NCBI GenBank assembly: GCA_951799405.1
Contig: OX637345.1
Span: 124,001 to 188,000, forward strand
Direction: 5' to 3'
DNA from: Agapetus fuscipes
Lineage: Eukaryota > Arthropoda > Insecta > Trichoptera > Glossosomatidae
DNA length: 64,000 nucleotides
In this document: positions 8,961 through 20,190 of the stretch, in pieces
Position numbering within the stretch: the stretch's first letter is position 1
Layout of the letters: each line of letters starts with the position of its first letter
Position numbers and translations under genes: made by a program
The notes under the pieces: model-generated
Databases searched by the model: none
What the model was told of the DNA's origin: nothing
What the model saw: only the letters and a program-made list of their open reading frames with translations

Positions 8961-9456
8961 CATGCCTTGTTGTGCCATCCATCTGTCTCTGTTACTTGAC
9001 ATCCTCTTGTAAAGGCAGTGCCTTGTTGTGCCATCCATCTGTCTCTGTTACTTGACATCCTCTTGTAAAGGCAGTGCCTTGTTGTGCCATCCATCTGTCT
9101 CTGTTACTTGACATCCTCTTGTAAAGGCAGTGCCTTGTTGTGCCATCCATCTGTCTCTGTTACTTGACATCCTCTTGTAAAGGCAGTGCCTTGTTGTGCC
9201 ATCCATCTGTCTCTGTTACTTGACATCCTCTTGTAAAGGCAGTGCCTTGTTGTGCCATCCATCTGTCTCTGTTACTTGACATCCTCTTGTAAAGGCAGTG
9301 CCTTGTTGTGCCATCCATCTGTCTCTGTTACTTGACATCCTCTTGTAAAGGCAGTGCCTTGTTGTGCCATCCATCTGTCTCTGTTACTTGACATCCTCTT
9401 GTAAAGGCAGTGCCTTGTTGTGCCATCCATCTGTCTCTGTTACTTGACATCCTCTT
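8961..9456. repeat. 56-bp minisatellite, about 9 copies
   Basis: Unit starts TTGTAAAGGCAGTGCCTTGT and contains CCATCCATCTGTCTCTGTTA then CTTGACATCCTC. Copies look identical except the first, which has GAGGCCA in place of TAAAGGCA. The array abuts LINE-like sequence on its right, and the unit itself reads on the minus strand as a LINE-like SSNRDRW motif, so it probably grew from a LINE fragment. Confidence 0.95.
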
Positions 9457-9645
9457 GAGCTGCGAATGGGACGAGACAGTCATGAGTCACTTTTAATCCC
9501 GGAAGTAAGTCCTTGGTTGGCCTCTTAGGACTTCTAACTCACGACGTCTTGGTCTCTTTTATATTTCTGGATGGTCCAGGTTTCGCAGTCACACAACAAG
9601 ATGCATCTAAGAAAAGCTTTCATGAATCGCTTTGTGTTTCCACTG
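9457..9645 (-). pseudogene. LINE remnant beside the minisatellite
   Basis: Minus-strand frames give CDCETWTIQKYKRDQDVVS and, nearer the array, RSSRG with the unit's NRDRW, resembling the GCETWT...R.LR..W stretch after the RT domain of RTE-like LINEs. Short and frameshifted. Confidence 0.42.
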
Positions 9646-9841
9646 TAAGGGCTACCAAAAAAATATTTTTCATTATTTTGTAAAATAAACCTTTATAATG
9701 GCTTACCACAATGTTGTTTCACTTGATCAATTTGAAATCTTATAAAAAATGTTGAAAAAAAAAGATGATGAAAAAAATCTTTTAGTTTCCAAGTATTATT
9801 TGTAAAATATCAAGGTTGAGTGTTGATGTGAAGTTGTATAC

Positions 9842-10135
9842 TTGAAGCAGTGTAGCCTGCAGCTGTGGGAGCAGTGTAGCCTGCAGCTGTGGGAGCAGTG
9901 TAGCCTGCAGCTGTGGGAGCAGTGTAGCCTGCAGCTGTGGGAGCAGTGTAGCCTGCAGCTGTGGGAGCAGTGTAGCCTGCAGCTGTGGGAGTCTGTGAGG
10001 CAGATGTGCCCTGTATACTTGGAGCAGTGTAGCCTGCAGCTGTGGGAGTCTGTGAGGCAGATGCGCCCTGTATACTTGGAGCAGTGTAGCCTGCAGCTGT
10101 GGGAGTCTGTGAGGCAGATGCGCCCTGTGTGTGTT
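9842..10135. repeat. Nested 24-bp / 57-bp minisatellite
   Basis: AGCAGTGTAGCCTGCAGCTG plus TGGG repeats six times, then a longer unit that adds TCTGTGAGGCAGATGCGCCC and TGTATACTTGG repeats three times. Both unit lengths are multiples of three, so open frames exist on both strands; they are by-products. Confidence 0.93.
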
Positions 10136-10185
10136 GCAGTAGCCAGCCTCACGACTTCTCTAACATAACAATGTGAAATAGGCAA

Positions 10186-10401
10186 TAGGTTCTACTTTTA
10201 TATGTTATCTACTTATTGTCTCCTTAGTGATTGTTTGTCTTATGTTCATCAGAGGTTATTTCACACAAGTAATATTTGTATGTGTACTTGCCCAATGTTT
10301 TTTATGAAAACTGGAAATTTATTTTAAAAATATGTAAAACAACTCTCACATTATCGCGTTTAACATTTTTTATTAGCTCAGATTGTGTTGAATGTGATTT
10401 C
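10186..10401. other. AT-rich intergenic stretch, nothing recognised
   Basis: No coding, RNA or repeat signal was recognised. Confidence 0.5.
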
Positions 10402-10615
10402 TTAAAACATCTTTTGCGGGAAACTAGTTAACTCGTCATACACCTTTTTATAGTAACGTGCGGGAGACGTGTAAACTCGTTTCGTCGCGTCGCGCCTAGC
10501 GGTAGGGCGCGGGAAACTTGTAAAAACGTGGCAAAAAAATAAATAAATAATAATAATAATAATAATGAAAAGGTTAAATTTCAAGAAACACCCACTCTAC
10601 GCCGCCATCTGTTAA
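10402..10615. mobile_element. TTAA-flanked MITE, copy 1 (right end cut)
   Basis: Shares TTTGCGGGAAACTAGTTAAC, CGTGCGGGAGACGTGTAAAC, GCGCCTAGCGGTAGGGCGCG and CACCCACTCTACGCCGCCAT with the copy at 53089-53310. Starts at TTAA (10402-10405). Its right inverted end is missing: the shared part stops at GCCATCTG beside TTAA at 10612. Confidence 0.68.
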
Positions 10616-10736
10616 GACAATTTCATTGAAAGGTCATCTTTGAATCAAACAGTAGATAGGCCAAACAAGCACTAGGGGACGTTATGTAGGATAGTCACTG
10701 TTCTGACAAAACACTTCTTCTTCTTCTTTAGCCCAT

Positions 10737-12827
10737 TTACGTCCACTCCTGGACGAAGGCCTCCTCCATCTGTTTCCATATCGACCTGTCTTGTGCAATC
10801 TGCGTCCAGGTCGCGCCAGCATGCCGGTCCAGGTCATCCTTCCATCTCAACTGTGGTCGCCCTACACTTCTCTTCGTCGTTCGAGGTCTCCAAGTCAGCA
10901 TTCTTTTTGTCCATTTGTCATCCGGACTTCTGGCTACATGTCCCGCCCACTGCCATTTCTGAGTCATTACACGGTGGATTATGTCAGTGACCTTTGTATT
11001 TTCTCTCACCGTTTCATTTCTGACTCTATCTCTAAGGGAGAGTCCTAACATGGCTCTTTCCATGGCTCTTTGGGTCGTTCTTAACTTCTCGGCACTTTGT
11101 TTTGTGAGAGTTACTGTTTCTAGGCCATATGTAGCTACTGGCAACACACATAGTTCATACACCTTCTTTTTCAGGTTTATGGGTATTTTCCAGTTTTTAA
11201 AAATATATCCCATTTTTCCAAATGCAGCCCAGCTTAATCCAACCCTTCTTCTAAGCTCAGCAGTCTGGTTTTTCTTATCTATTCGGATACTGTGACCTAG
11301 GTATATGTATTCTTGGACATCCTCGATACTGCTGCCCTCAATCCTAATTTGAAAGTTTGGTGTGCCCATTACTTTGGTTTTTGCCAGGTTCATACTCAGT
11401 CCTACATCTTTAGAGGCCTCGTTCAGTTCCTGTAGCATTTCGGCTAACTCTTCTTGATTGTTACTCATAACAATGATATTGTCAGCAAATCGTAAATGGC
11501 TTAGGTATTTTCCATCTATGAGTACTCCTTTGTTTTCCCAACTAAGCTTTTTGAAAATGTATTCCAATGCCAGTGTAAACAGTTTCGGGGATATTGTGTC
11601 ACCTTGTCGGATTCCTCTTTTAACTTGTATTTTATCCGTCGACCAGTCCTCATTGAATTTTACCTGTAAGGTTGCATTTTGGTATAGGTTTTTTATTAGA
11701 GCTGTATACCTCGAGTCAATGCGTGCTTGATCCATTGCTGCCAGTATGGCCCATGTTTCGATGGAATCAAAAGCTTTTTGGTAGTCGACATAACCTAAGC
11801 ATAGTGGTACATTATATTCTGTACACTTCTCTATTAATGATCGAACAGTATGTATATGGTCGGTGGTACTGTATCCTTTTCGGAATCCTGCCTGTTCCAC
11901 TGGTTAGTAAAAGTCAAATTTGTTTGTCAAATGTTTTGTGATAATTTTTGTTAGTAACTTGTACAAAACACTGAGTAGACTTATTGGTCTATAATTTTCA
12001 ACGCTCTTAGGGTCTCCTTTCTTGAAGAGTATTTTAACCTCCGCATTTCGCCATGTCTCCGGTATCTTCTCTTCGTCTAGGCATTTGTTCAACAGAACAC
12101 ACAAGGCGTCTTCCAGATAATTTCCGCCATATTTTAACATTTCTGCAGTGATTCTGTCCTCACCTGGGCTTTTCCGGTTTTTGAGCTCCTTCAGTGCGGC
12201 TCTGACTTCAGATCTGTTTATTTCTGGGATTTCTTCTGACCCCACATTCAATACTGTTCGATTACTCTGTGTTCCCAGCTGCCAAGGTGTTGGAATGTGT
12301 TGGTCATACAGATTTTCATAGAATTTTTGTATGATGTTTACAATGCCTTCTTTCTCGTACATTAATATTCCTTGGTCATTTCTCATGCAAGTAATTCTTT
12401 CTGTGCCTTTACTGAGCTTTGAGCGTAAAACTTTCATATTCATGTTGTCTTCTATGGCTTGTTTTATCTGTTGGGAATTGAATGCTCTGGTATCTTTTCT
12501 AATTGCCTTTTTGACAAGCTTATTGATTTCCTCATATTGTGGAGAACATCTGCTAGTATTCCTTCTAAGTTCTATTAGTGCCATCGTTCCGGGTGTTATC
12601 TTGGAGGTTTTCTTTTTTTTGAGAGTACATACGCTCTTTACTGCTCCATGTATATCACCAACAATCTTCGCACTCAAATCGTCGGAACTTAGATGTATTA
12701 AATCTTCTCTTGGTCCAATTTTCTTTCTTATATGTACCTGGTATTCCTTCTCTCTCTCTCTTAAATCAGTAGTGTCATGTTTTTTGGTATTTGTCACCAT
12801 CTTTTTCCTTTCTTTTCGGAGGTTCAC
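10737..12827 (-). pseudogene. RTE-like LINE reverse transcriptase
   Basis: Two frame-matched pieces are separated by a single in-frame TAA at 11901-11903. Visible RT signatures include NAEVKILFKKGDPKSVENYR, ISLLSVLYKLLTKI, QAGFRKGYSTTDHIHTVRSL, VDYQKAFDSIE, GIRQGDTISPKLFTLALEYI and HLRFADNIIVMSNN. The catalytic box is FADN where the family has FADD, so the second catalytic Asp is lost. The tail has RDRVRNETVRENTKVTDIIH and the QKWQWAGHVAR block ahead of GRPQLRWKDDL. Both the nonsense codon and the lost Asp mean no activity. Confidence 0.9.
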
Positions 12828-13707
12828 AGATATTTTGGCTCTTACTAGTCTGTGATCACTACCTGTGTCAAATCTATTTAGGACTGATACGTCTGATCAA
12901 ACTTTTTTTGTAGTCAATTTCATTTTGCGTAGCCCCACCTGGACTTCTCCACGTCCATTTCCTCTGTACTGTTTTGAAAGAAAGTTGACATACAATACAG
13001 GTTTTCTCTACTCAGAAAGTCGACCAGCATTTGTCCTCTGTTATTTCTATCTCCCAAACCAAATTTTCCGATATTTTTAGGGTCTGCGTCGGTTCGTTTT
13101 CCTATTTTAGCATTAAAATCGCCCATTACAATTGTCAGTTGAGAGTTTTCTTCAGAATTTGCCATCGCTATATCTTCATAGAATTGTTCCACGTCTTCAT
13201 CTTGATGTGTGGTTGTCGGTGCATCCCCTTGAATGATCTGAATGGTATATTTTGGTTTTAGTTTAAGGGTTATATATATAACACGGTCAGATATTGCCTT
13301 TGTCTTAACTACAAGTTTTCTGATGTTTCTATGCACCAGTAGTGCCACTCCCCCCTGTCGCGTCGTGTCAGCATTTCTCTGGAACATAAAGTGGCCCGAT
13401 GGAAGTGAAGTAACTTTTTCACTAGCCAAACGTGTTTCACTGATTCCTAGGACGTTCCAATTTACACCACTCAACTCATTTTCAAGTGCAGTAAGATGTT
13501 CCTCTAATCTCATAGTGCGTATGTTATACGTAGCCACAAATAGTTGATTTCTCTTGTTGTTCTTTCTCGATGTCGGATTTTTGCCCCCCCAGAATCCGTG
13601 GGGCTGACTGCATCGGCAGTGCGGGATTCTGAGCGTTTTGCTCTACCCGCCTGGGGTATACCTGTTTTGAAAGTCGACATTTCATATTTGGAGGGTTTTT
13701 TTGGCAT
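12828..13707 (-). pseudogene. RTE-like LINE endonuclease (APE type)
   Basis: From about 13540 the frame reads LFVATYNIRTMRLEEHLTAL, ILGISETRL-like block (VLGISETRLASEKV), GGVALLVHRNIRK and TIVMGDFNAKIGKR: Asn, Glu and Asp-x-Asn of the exonuclease-endonuclease-phosphatase fold. It breaks by frameshift after DVEKSRWG, and residues ending with GSDHRLVRAKI-like text continue in another frame at about 12850. Upstream sequence to 13707 is the usual variable leader peptide of this family. Confidence 0.85.
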
Positions 13708-14040
13708 TTCTACACCACGCTTGCCATGCGGGTTGGTGTATATTATCTTCAGCCGCCCCTAACATGGGGAACAGACGCTGTTTGTAGCCGCCCACTCTGG
13801 ATCAGACGCTACTACCTGTTGGTCCACGGGAGGTATTTTATTTCCCTCCTGCCCTGCATATCTGCCGAGCTTTCCCCTATCCGCCACCTGGGGACGCGTC
13901 CTATAGCGGTTACAGGCTCCGCCGTGGCAAAACACATTAACTGGAAAATGCTCTTGTGTGGAAAATGGAAATTGGCATTTTAGGTAACTTACAAACAATA
14001 GTTAGTGTGTTTGGCTGTTTAAAGTGCCATTGAATGTATT

Positions 14041-14330
14041 TTAACTTGGAGTACTTGTTGGCCGAGAGCAAGCTAACGTCCATGGTACACCCTAGGTCTT
14101 TCAACTCAGACACAGCCTAGATCCTCACAGTTAAGCTGATAGTTATAAGAAATTCTGGCAAATTAAAGTCACCAAAGATGATGAGTGTTGAACGGGGATG
14201 ACTTTGTTGCAATATTTCAAATACATCACAAACGTGTCTAAATGATTCCGATATTGATGCAGGAGGGATGTACACACAGCTGATAATCAACAAATCTGCT
14301 CCTGATGCAATTTTCTATTATATAAAAATC
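14041..14330 (-). pseudogene. LINE remnant: endonuclease piece joined to RT piece
   Basis: Minus strand gives LIISCVYIPPASISESFRHV, ILQQSHPRSTLIIFGDFNLP (an EEP endonuclease core) and then, at about 14050-14110, VSELKDLGCTMDVSL, which resembles the VKDLGVxLD block far downstream in the RT. The intervening RT has been deleted. Confidence 0.6.
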
Positions 14331-15138
14331 TAGGCGGTATTTGCGTCTGTTTTTTTCGAATTTGCAAAAATGTTTTTCTACATAGTGTTTCTAATGACTG
14401 AACTAACTCTCATATCCAGAATTTTTGGTGTTTGTTTGTCTGTTTGTTTGTACCATTATAGGCGCCCAGACCGTTCGTAGCACGATGCTAAAATTTTGCA
14501 TACCCCCATAAAATGTTAGTGGCTAAACAACTGTTAGAGTCTGGATGACGTCACATGCATATTTCGCATACCTGTGATACAAACTGAAAATTAAAATCAT
14601 GACAACTTTTGGAAGAAACTTTTTCGCAAAAAGTAAATTCTTCAAACAAAATTTGTAAATACCTACATAGAAAAAAAAAAAAAATAACAACTCTCAGGTG
14701 ATACAACGGGCGCATGCATAAAGTTGGTACATTAAAATTAAGCATGCCACCTGAACATAAACAGACTTACATATTTTCCAAAATACAACAAAATCCATGA
14801 AGTTTTAAGAGTAGCTGCCATACATTTTTTTGGTTTCTTCAATATTTAACAGTCTCCTGGCGTCTATTTTGATTTCTGAAGACTTATTCTCCAGGGTCGA
14901 GTTTGTTTTGCTAATGTCAACATTTTTTGAAAGAAAACTTTTTTCAATGACTAACTTTTTTGAACAAAATTTAGAAAAATCTGATTTTCACAAAAAAGTC
15001 AAAAACATAAATATAAAAAACAACTATTTTCATGCTACACTTAAGTACAATTATAATTTTGCAAAGTGTAATGATATGTAATAGGACAATCACGCTAAGT
15101 GTATATTTTGCATACCTGCCATATAAACAAACAAAAAA
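14331..15138. other. AT-rich unassigned stretch
   Basis: Contains GTTTGTCTGTTTGTTTGT near 14431 and two similar blocks, TATTTCGCATACCTGTGATA at about 14560 and TATTTTGCATACCTGCCATA at about 15105. This suggests an old repeat, but no TIRs or coding signal were established. Confidence 0.35.
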
Positions 15139-15535
15139 ATGTTACTAAAAATGTCCCTAGAACACTCCCTATTCTGTTGCCTGGTGTTCCGAACGGAAGG
15201 CCTGGGCCAGCGCCCCAGGCTAGCGGCGGCTCACAAGGCAGACGCCTCCACACGTGGGAGCCCCTGGGTGGGCGCTCCTATGCCCCTGGTCCACAAGGCG
15301 GGTGCCTTGCTGGCAGGAAATCCAAGTAGATGGGGGGGAGGGAGCTCCATTGTAGTGCCCCCTCTTGCACCGCTTGGTGCTTGGTCGCTGACGTCTTAGT
15401 CGGTTGACATCTTGCCGGGAACTAACGAACGACGGCCTGATAAGTTCACACGGTGCAGTTCGGCCGCTTCCGTGACCGTTCGGCTCCGTTCGGCCCACAA
15501 ACACACACTGCACACTTCGGGATTGTTTTTTTATA
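15139..15535 (+). other. GC-rich ORF-bearing stretch, unrecognised
   Basis: A sharply GC-rich island between AT-rich blocks. The open plus-strand frame is rich in Gly, Pro, Ala and Arg (GVPNGRPGPAPQASGG). It could be the 5' region of a LINE; I do not recognise a domain. Confidence 0.25.
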
Positions 15536-15537
15536 TG

Positions 15538-16858
15538 TTATTTAAAATAACATAACATCTGGCGTAGCCCAAAGAAAGACGCCGACACTGTTTTATCCAG
15601 CTGAGAACTGAGTGACAAATCTGTACCTAGCCGCACTCCTAGTAAATCCACTGTTTTTGAAGGGTGGATGTCGTCTCTTCCCGATAGGGGCAGTGGCGTG
15701 TTAAGGTCTAGAAGATATTGCCGTTTTGCAGTGGCAGCCCAGAGAATTTCGGTCTTCTTGGGATTTAGTACTAGCCTATTGATTGCCATCCAGACTTGTA
15801 TTTTATCAATACACATGGACGTTCTTGCTTTCAGCCCTTCGACATCATTAGGCTTACAGCTAGAATATACCTGGCAGTCATCTGCATAAGCATGGAATGA
15901 CATACCACAGCTGCTCACTATCTCCTCAATATCTTTCGTATACAGAATGAAGAGCATTGGGCCTAAAACAGAGCCTTGTGGTACTCCCTGTTCCAGAATA
16001 CGCGTGGGCGATATTTCACCTTTGAATTTAATTGCTTGCCTTCTGTCTTGCATATAGATATACTTGAAGTGCTTGCCCGGCAACTCCAAAATTATTTTGA
16101 AGTTTCTGCAGTAGAATGCCATGATCAACGGTGTCGAATGCAGCACTCATATCCAACAACGCCAGCAAGGCAATGTCTCCGCCTTCGATTGCTGCAATTA
16201 GATCTGACAGTAAGCGCATGAGTGCTGTTTCCGTGGAGTGGTGTCTTCGATAAGCAGACTGCATTTTCGGCATTAGGTTATTTGTCTCTAAGTACTGTGT
16301 CATCCTGTTTGCGACAACTCGTTCCAGTATTTTTGATAGAAATGGCAGGTTTGACACAGGCCGATAGTTGCTTAGGACATCGTGGTTCATCTGAGATTTT
16401 TTCAAAACGGGAGTGACATGTGCACATTTGAGTTTATTAGGTACATACCCTTTGGTCATTGAAAAGTTTATTAGATGCGCCAGGAAAGGTGCAAAACTGT
16501 CGGCACAGATCTTCAAAAGCCAAGTAGGTAAAGGGTCCAGCTCGCATTGCTTGTTAGGTGATTTAAGCAGAAGTTTCTTGACTTCTACTGGTGTCACTTC
16601 CGAGAATGAATTTAGGTTGTTCTCTTGTGTATCAATTACCTCTGCACTATAAACGCGATTATCCATGGGCATAGTTGCATAACCTTTTGTGATATTTTTA
16701 ATTTTATCACTGAAGTAAGAACTGAATTCAGTCGCTCCGGCATTGGTTAGAGGCATCTCTTTAACATTCCCGGATAATTTATTTAGGGATGACCACATTT
16801 GAGCCGGCTTATCCTTCTGATTTTCAACTCTGATTACAACTACTCAACTACTACAACT
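15538..16858 (-). pseudogene. L2-like LINE reverse transcriptase fragment
   Basis: Minus strand has SPNKQCELDPLPTWLLK, SNYRPVSNLPFLSKILERVV, QSAYRRHHSTETALMRLLSD, LLDMSAAFDTVDHGILLQKL, then after a frameshift near 16033 EQGVPQGSVLGPMLFILYTK, FHAYADDCQVYSS and LNPKKTEILWAATAKR. The catalytic Asp and YADD are present. No endonuclease precedes it, and the 3' end is cut after FFGLRQM. On its 5' side it joins an ACTACTACAACTACT microsatellite that touches the hAT gene. Confidence 0.88.
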
Positions 16859-16859
16859 A

Positions 16860-18519
16860 CTACTTGTCGTTATCTTCAAAGTCAAACCGCTTTTTAAGCT
16901 CAGTTCTCAGTGTCAATCTCATTGTCAATAAATCGGTTGTCTTTGCTGTAGTTTCTTCCTTTTCCAGGTATTTCAACAATATTGCAACATGTGGTATCAC
17001 TTCAGAGACGCAAGACAGACCAGAACTGGTTATTTTCGTTATCTCTTCGAACGGCTTCAGAAGTTTAATGCATTGTTCCATCAGCTCCCACTGCGATGGT
17101 GACAAATTGGTCAATATATCGTGATCTGTTATGCACAAGGACACAGCTCTTTTCTGTTCCAGTAATCGCTCCATCAAGTAATAAGTCGAGTTCCATCGAG
17201 TGACAATATCTTGCAATAGTTGGTGGTCTGGAAAGTTGAGTTCTTGACGAATCGATTTAAGTTTTTGTTGAGCTGTACCAGAGTGGTTAAAGTGGGTGAC
17301 AATCCATCTTGCGGCAGCTACCATCTCACGTACTTCCTCTTGAGCTTTTATCGATTCCTCGACAGATCGTTGTAGAGAATGTATAAAACATTTGGCAGAA
17401 TCATATTGCGCAACTCGTACGCCTTTTATCATATTGGCTCCACTGTCATGCACAAGTAAATGTATCTTGTTTTTAGGAATATCCCATACCTCAGCAATAG
17501 CATTGAGCTCCTTTGCGATGTTATCACCTGTGTGTGAGCCAGAACATGGCTTCATCGCCAGTACACCATGTTCAAGAATAAGATCTGGAGACAACCAATG
17601 TGCGGTGAAACTTAGGAAGCTCTCGTAATTATGTTGATTTGTCCACATATCAGATGTCACAGATATCGCGTTGGCTTGTAAGATACTGGACTTAATTTTA
17701 GAATGAATTCTGTTATACATGTCTGGGATAATATTCTCGGTCATATAAGTGCGACTTGGCATTCTATATTGTGGCACTGCTTTTTCCATAAGCCTTTTGA
17801 AACCAACTCTTTCAACAATAGATAACGGCTCGTTATCGACAGCAATCATTTCTCCAATTAAGTAATGATATGTTTTCGATCTGGAATCATTCATGTCCCA
17901 TAACATTTTCCTTTGAGTTTTTTCTTTTAAGGTTAATTGTTTTTGTTTTGGCGATGGACCTGGTACTTTGACTTTTGATGGACCAACAGGCGCACTAGTT
18001 GTGAGAGAACTACTTTTTTTGTTTCCACTTGTTGAAGGTTCTGCAATCATGGTAGCATGCTCCTCAGCATGTTTGTTTTTGAGTTGGTTTTTCATGGCAG
18101 TTGTAGCTGTAAGCAAAAAATAAACAATAAACATATACACAGACAAATATTCTCATTTAAAATAAAATATTAGTGTGATAACGAACGACACAGTGAGAGA
18201 AACAGAATTAGGCATTGTAAAGAAAAGAGAGATATTTAATTAAGCTGTTTATTTAGTTAGATCACCTCTTCGTCCAATCATATGGACAAGCGTCTTTGTA
18301 GTGACACATTGTCATAAAAGGTGCTATATAAATTCTGTGTTTATTATTATTATTATTATTAGATAGGTAGGTAAAGTAGGTAGGAACTCGCTTGCATTTT
18401 TTCCTTCTCCAACCCGCGATATATTTGTTTTACATAACAAACACAAGGCTAACTTAGGATTGTCTGCAAATCTCAAAATATTTCCAAATCGGAGTCTTTC
18501 TGTTACTCACTGAAGCCAT
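16860..18519 (-). pseudogene. hAT transposase with BED finger, C-terminus lost
   Basis: Exon 2 (16860-18106) starts after acceptor TTTTTGCTTACAG and completes a BED finger (TTAMKNQLKNKH). It then carries the RNase H-like core of ZBED/hAT transposases: NAISVTSDMWTNQ (first Asp), LLVHDSGANMIKGV (second Asp), ..CFIHSLQ and DIVTRWNSTYYLMERLL. The first exon, ATG at 18517-18519, encodes NRKTPIWKYFEI and, after a one-base insertion, LALCLLCKTNISRVGEGK, the first half of the finger. The catalytic Glu and the C-terminal hAT dimerisation domain are missing because the LINE fragment takes over at 16859. Confidence 0.87.
18249..18361 (+). repeat. LINE 3' tail inside the hAT intron
   Basis: GTGACACATTGTCATAAAAG, GTGCTATATAAATTCTGTG and then (TTA)n at 18341-18361 form the hairpin plus trinucleotide tail typical of L2-like LINEs. 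Confidence 0.5.
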
Positions 18520-18699
18520 TTAACATTTAAATTTTAAATAATAACAAAACCAACGAAACTGGAAAAAATCACGAAAATGTAAACAAAAGCGCTTTGTCTT
18601 GACAAAGGGCGGCACGCAAATGTGGTACACCCGCGCGTATTGCATCGAAACAGGTCGTAACATGTCGCGAAGCCGCGAGAAATACACGAACCCGCCGCC

Positions 18700-18788
18700 G
18701 CCTGGCAACAGCCGAATATTAGGCCAAGAGCCTCGCCGAATATTAGGTATTAGGTATTCGGCGAAATCAGTATTCGTTGCATCTCTAC
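18700..18788 (-). mobile_element. Terminal end of the hAT element
   Basis: The minus strand reads TAGAGATGCAACGAATACTG from 18787, the AGAGATGCAACGAATA end common to hAT elements, followed by direct repeats of CGCCGAATATTAGG. The other end of the element is lost. Confidence 0.58.
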
Positions 18789-19814
18789 CCTTAATCTGTT
18801 ATTATTTATTTTATTTTCAGATGTTATTGTTATATCCGAGGTCTTTAAACCCTTTTTTTTGCCTAATAGTGGCTATGAGTTTATCCCGTAAAAGTCGGTT
18901 GATAAATCGGTATTGCTCTATGTCTAGAGCTTTTCTTTTGGTGTGCGCTCCTAGAGGCAAACATCATATTTGCCTTGCCGATCCTCACACCGAGAGCCTT
19001 CACTGCAAGTGAAACTTTTCATATTTTGTGCTTACTTTGTAAGACTTTAAGATTTATCATAAAGATATTTAAGATTTAACTTTCTAACCTCCAAATGTGT
19101 GAACTGTCAAATATGTGAACCTGTGTTTTGAAAACGTCTTTGTATTTCGCCGGGTTGTAATTTTTATCCTTTAATCATCAATATAAATAAATATTATGTT
19201 TTATTTATATCGATGCCTTCAATAGATTTATTACATCAATTTTATTAAGTCACTCTTCAGTGTGAATTTCTCACAATTTTCAATAATATTAGTATCATTA
19301 ACGTGTTGAGTTAGATTTATTAATTAGATTTACATGTTGCAGTCCGCCATTCCGAATTATTGATTATAATTTTGATCAATTTACAAATTTTCAATTGATT
19401 GTAAGCGCGTAATATATCACTATCTCACACAAAACCACTGCTGGTTCCCTTTTATGTACTTTCAGCACCGAAACACTAACTATTCATGAATATTATGTTA
19501 TTAGTAATTCTCAAATAGTTAACACAAAACATTTCAACAGGCAGAGCGTAGAAATCCAAAGACACGCAGAACTCACGCAAAGAAACAGTGCATTGACAGC
19601 TGACCTGACCTCAAACCTTAACTAATCAGCCGGTACCTGCGATTAATCGCTGAGTCGGCTGTCAGTTAGCTCTGTCGGTAACTTTTTACGGAAATTAAAC
19701 TAACGAATTGTTATAAGACGAAAAATGTGACGTTTGTATTATATTTCGGTTAATTTGGTACGACATTTAACTAACAAATGTTTATAAGACCGGGCGTAAG
19801 AGTCTGTGGAAGAG
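18789..19814. other. Unassigned AT-rich stretch
   Basis: No coding similarity was recognised. Two imperfect tandem units with TAACTAACAAATGTTTATAA and TAAACTAACGAATTGTTATA occur at about 19695-19795, just beyond the pogo fragment, and may belong to its terminal region. Confidence 0.4.
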
Positions 19815-20190
19815 TGGTTTTAACTACTCCAGGGATGTCATATATCGTCATTGTTGTCCCAGGGTGATTTCTCATCCAACCATTGATGGCGGCACCCACC
19901 AACAGTGTGGGGGGAAAGATAGGACAACTATGCCATTATCTTTGCATTAATCTAAGCATTGTGACGCCGGTTTCATCGATGTTGTAGATGTCCTTTGCTT
20001 CAAACTTGTACCAGTCCATCACCTTAGCCAGATTGTCTTAAAAAATATTTACATTGGTGGGATTGAAACTTGTCGCCCTCGAAAGACTAGTGGCTTGAAC
20101 AACATGGATCGAGACTACGGAGTTACGCTTCATAAAGCCAGAAAACCAATCCTCTCCTGCCATTTCACTCTTTTTCCACATGTCTGGCAT
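19815..20190 (-). pseudogene. pogo/Tigger transposase, DDE N-terminal part
   Basis: Minus strand gives MPDMWKKSEMAGEDWFSGFM, VVQATSLSRATSFNPTNV, DNLAKVMDWYKFEAKDIYNI and DETGVT. These are the Trp-rich binding-domain end and the first catalytic Asp block of pogo-type transposases. An in-frame stop follows NIF. It is the continuation of the helix-turn-helix fragment at 22060-22380, from which LINE insertions separate it. Confidence 0.75.

Larger units (their letters stand above)
10711..13930 (-). mobile_element. RTE-like LINE, near full length, inactive
   Basis: Minus-strand order is 5' leader, endonuclease, reverse transcriptase, C-terminal tail, then (GAAGAA)n at 10711-10729 as the 3' end. 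The protein family is the endonuclease-reverse transcriptase often mislabelled as craniofacial development protein in insect annotations. It is broken by at least one nonsense codon (11901-11903) and a frameshift region (12828-12920). The leader and N-terminal region run to about 13930. Confidence 0.85.

Noticed and set aside
8961..9456. CRISPR-like regular array
   Set aside because: The units are identical end to end with no variable spacers, and the genome is eukaryotic. It is a minisatellite.
9796..10185. Repetitive frames on both strands
   Set aside because: The 24-bp and 57-bp units are multiples of three, which keeps frames open on both strands by default.
12331..12855. Plus-strand 174-codon frame rich in Phe, Leu, Ser
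   Set aside because: Antisense shadow of the RTE-like reverse transcriptase.
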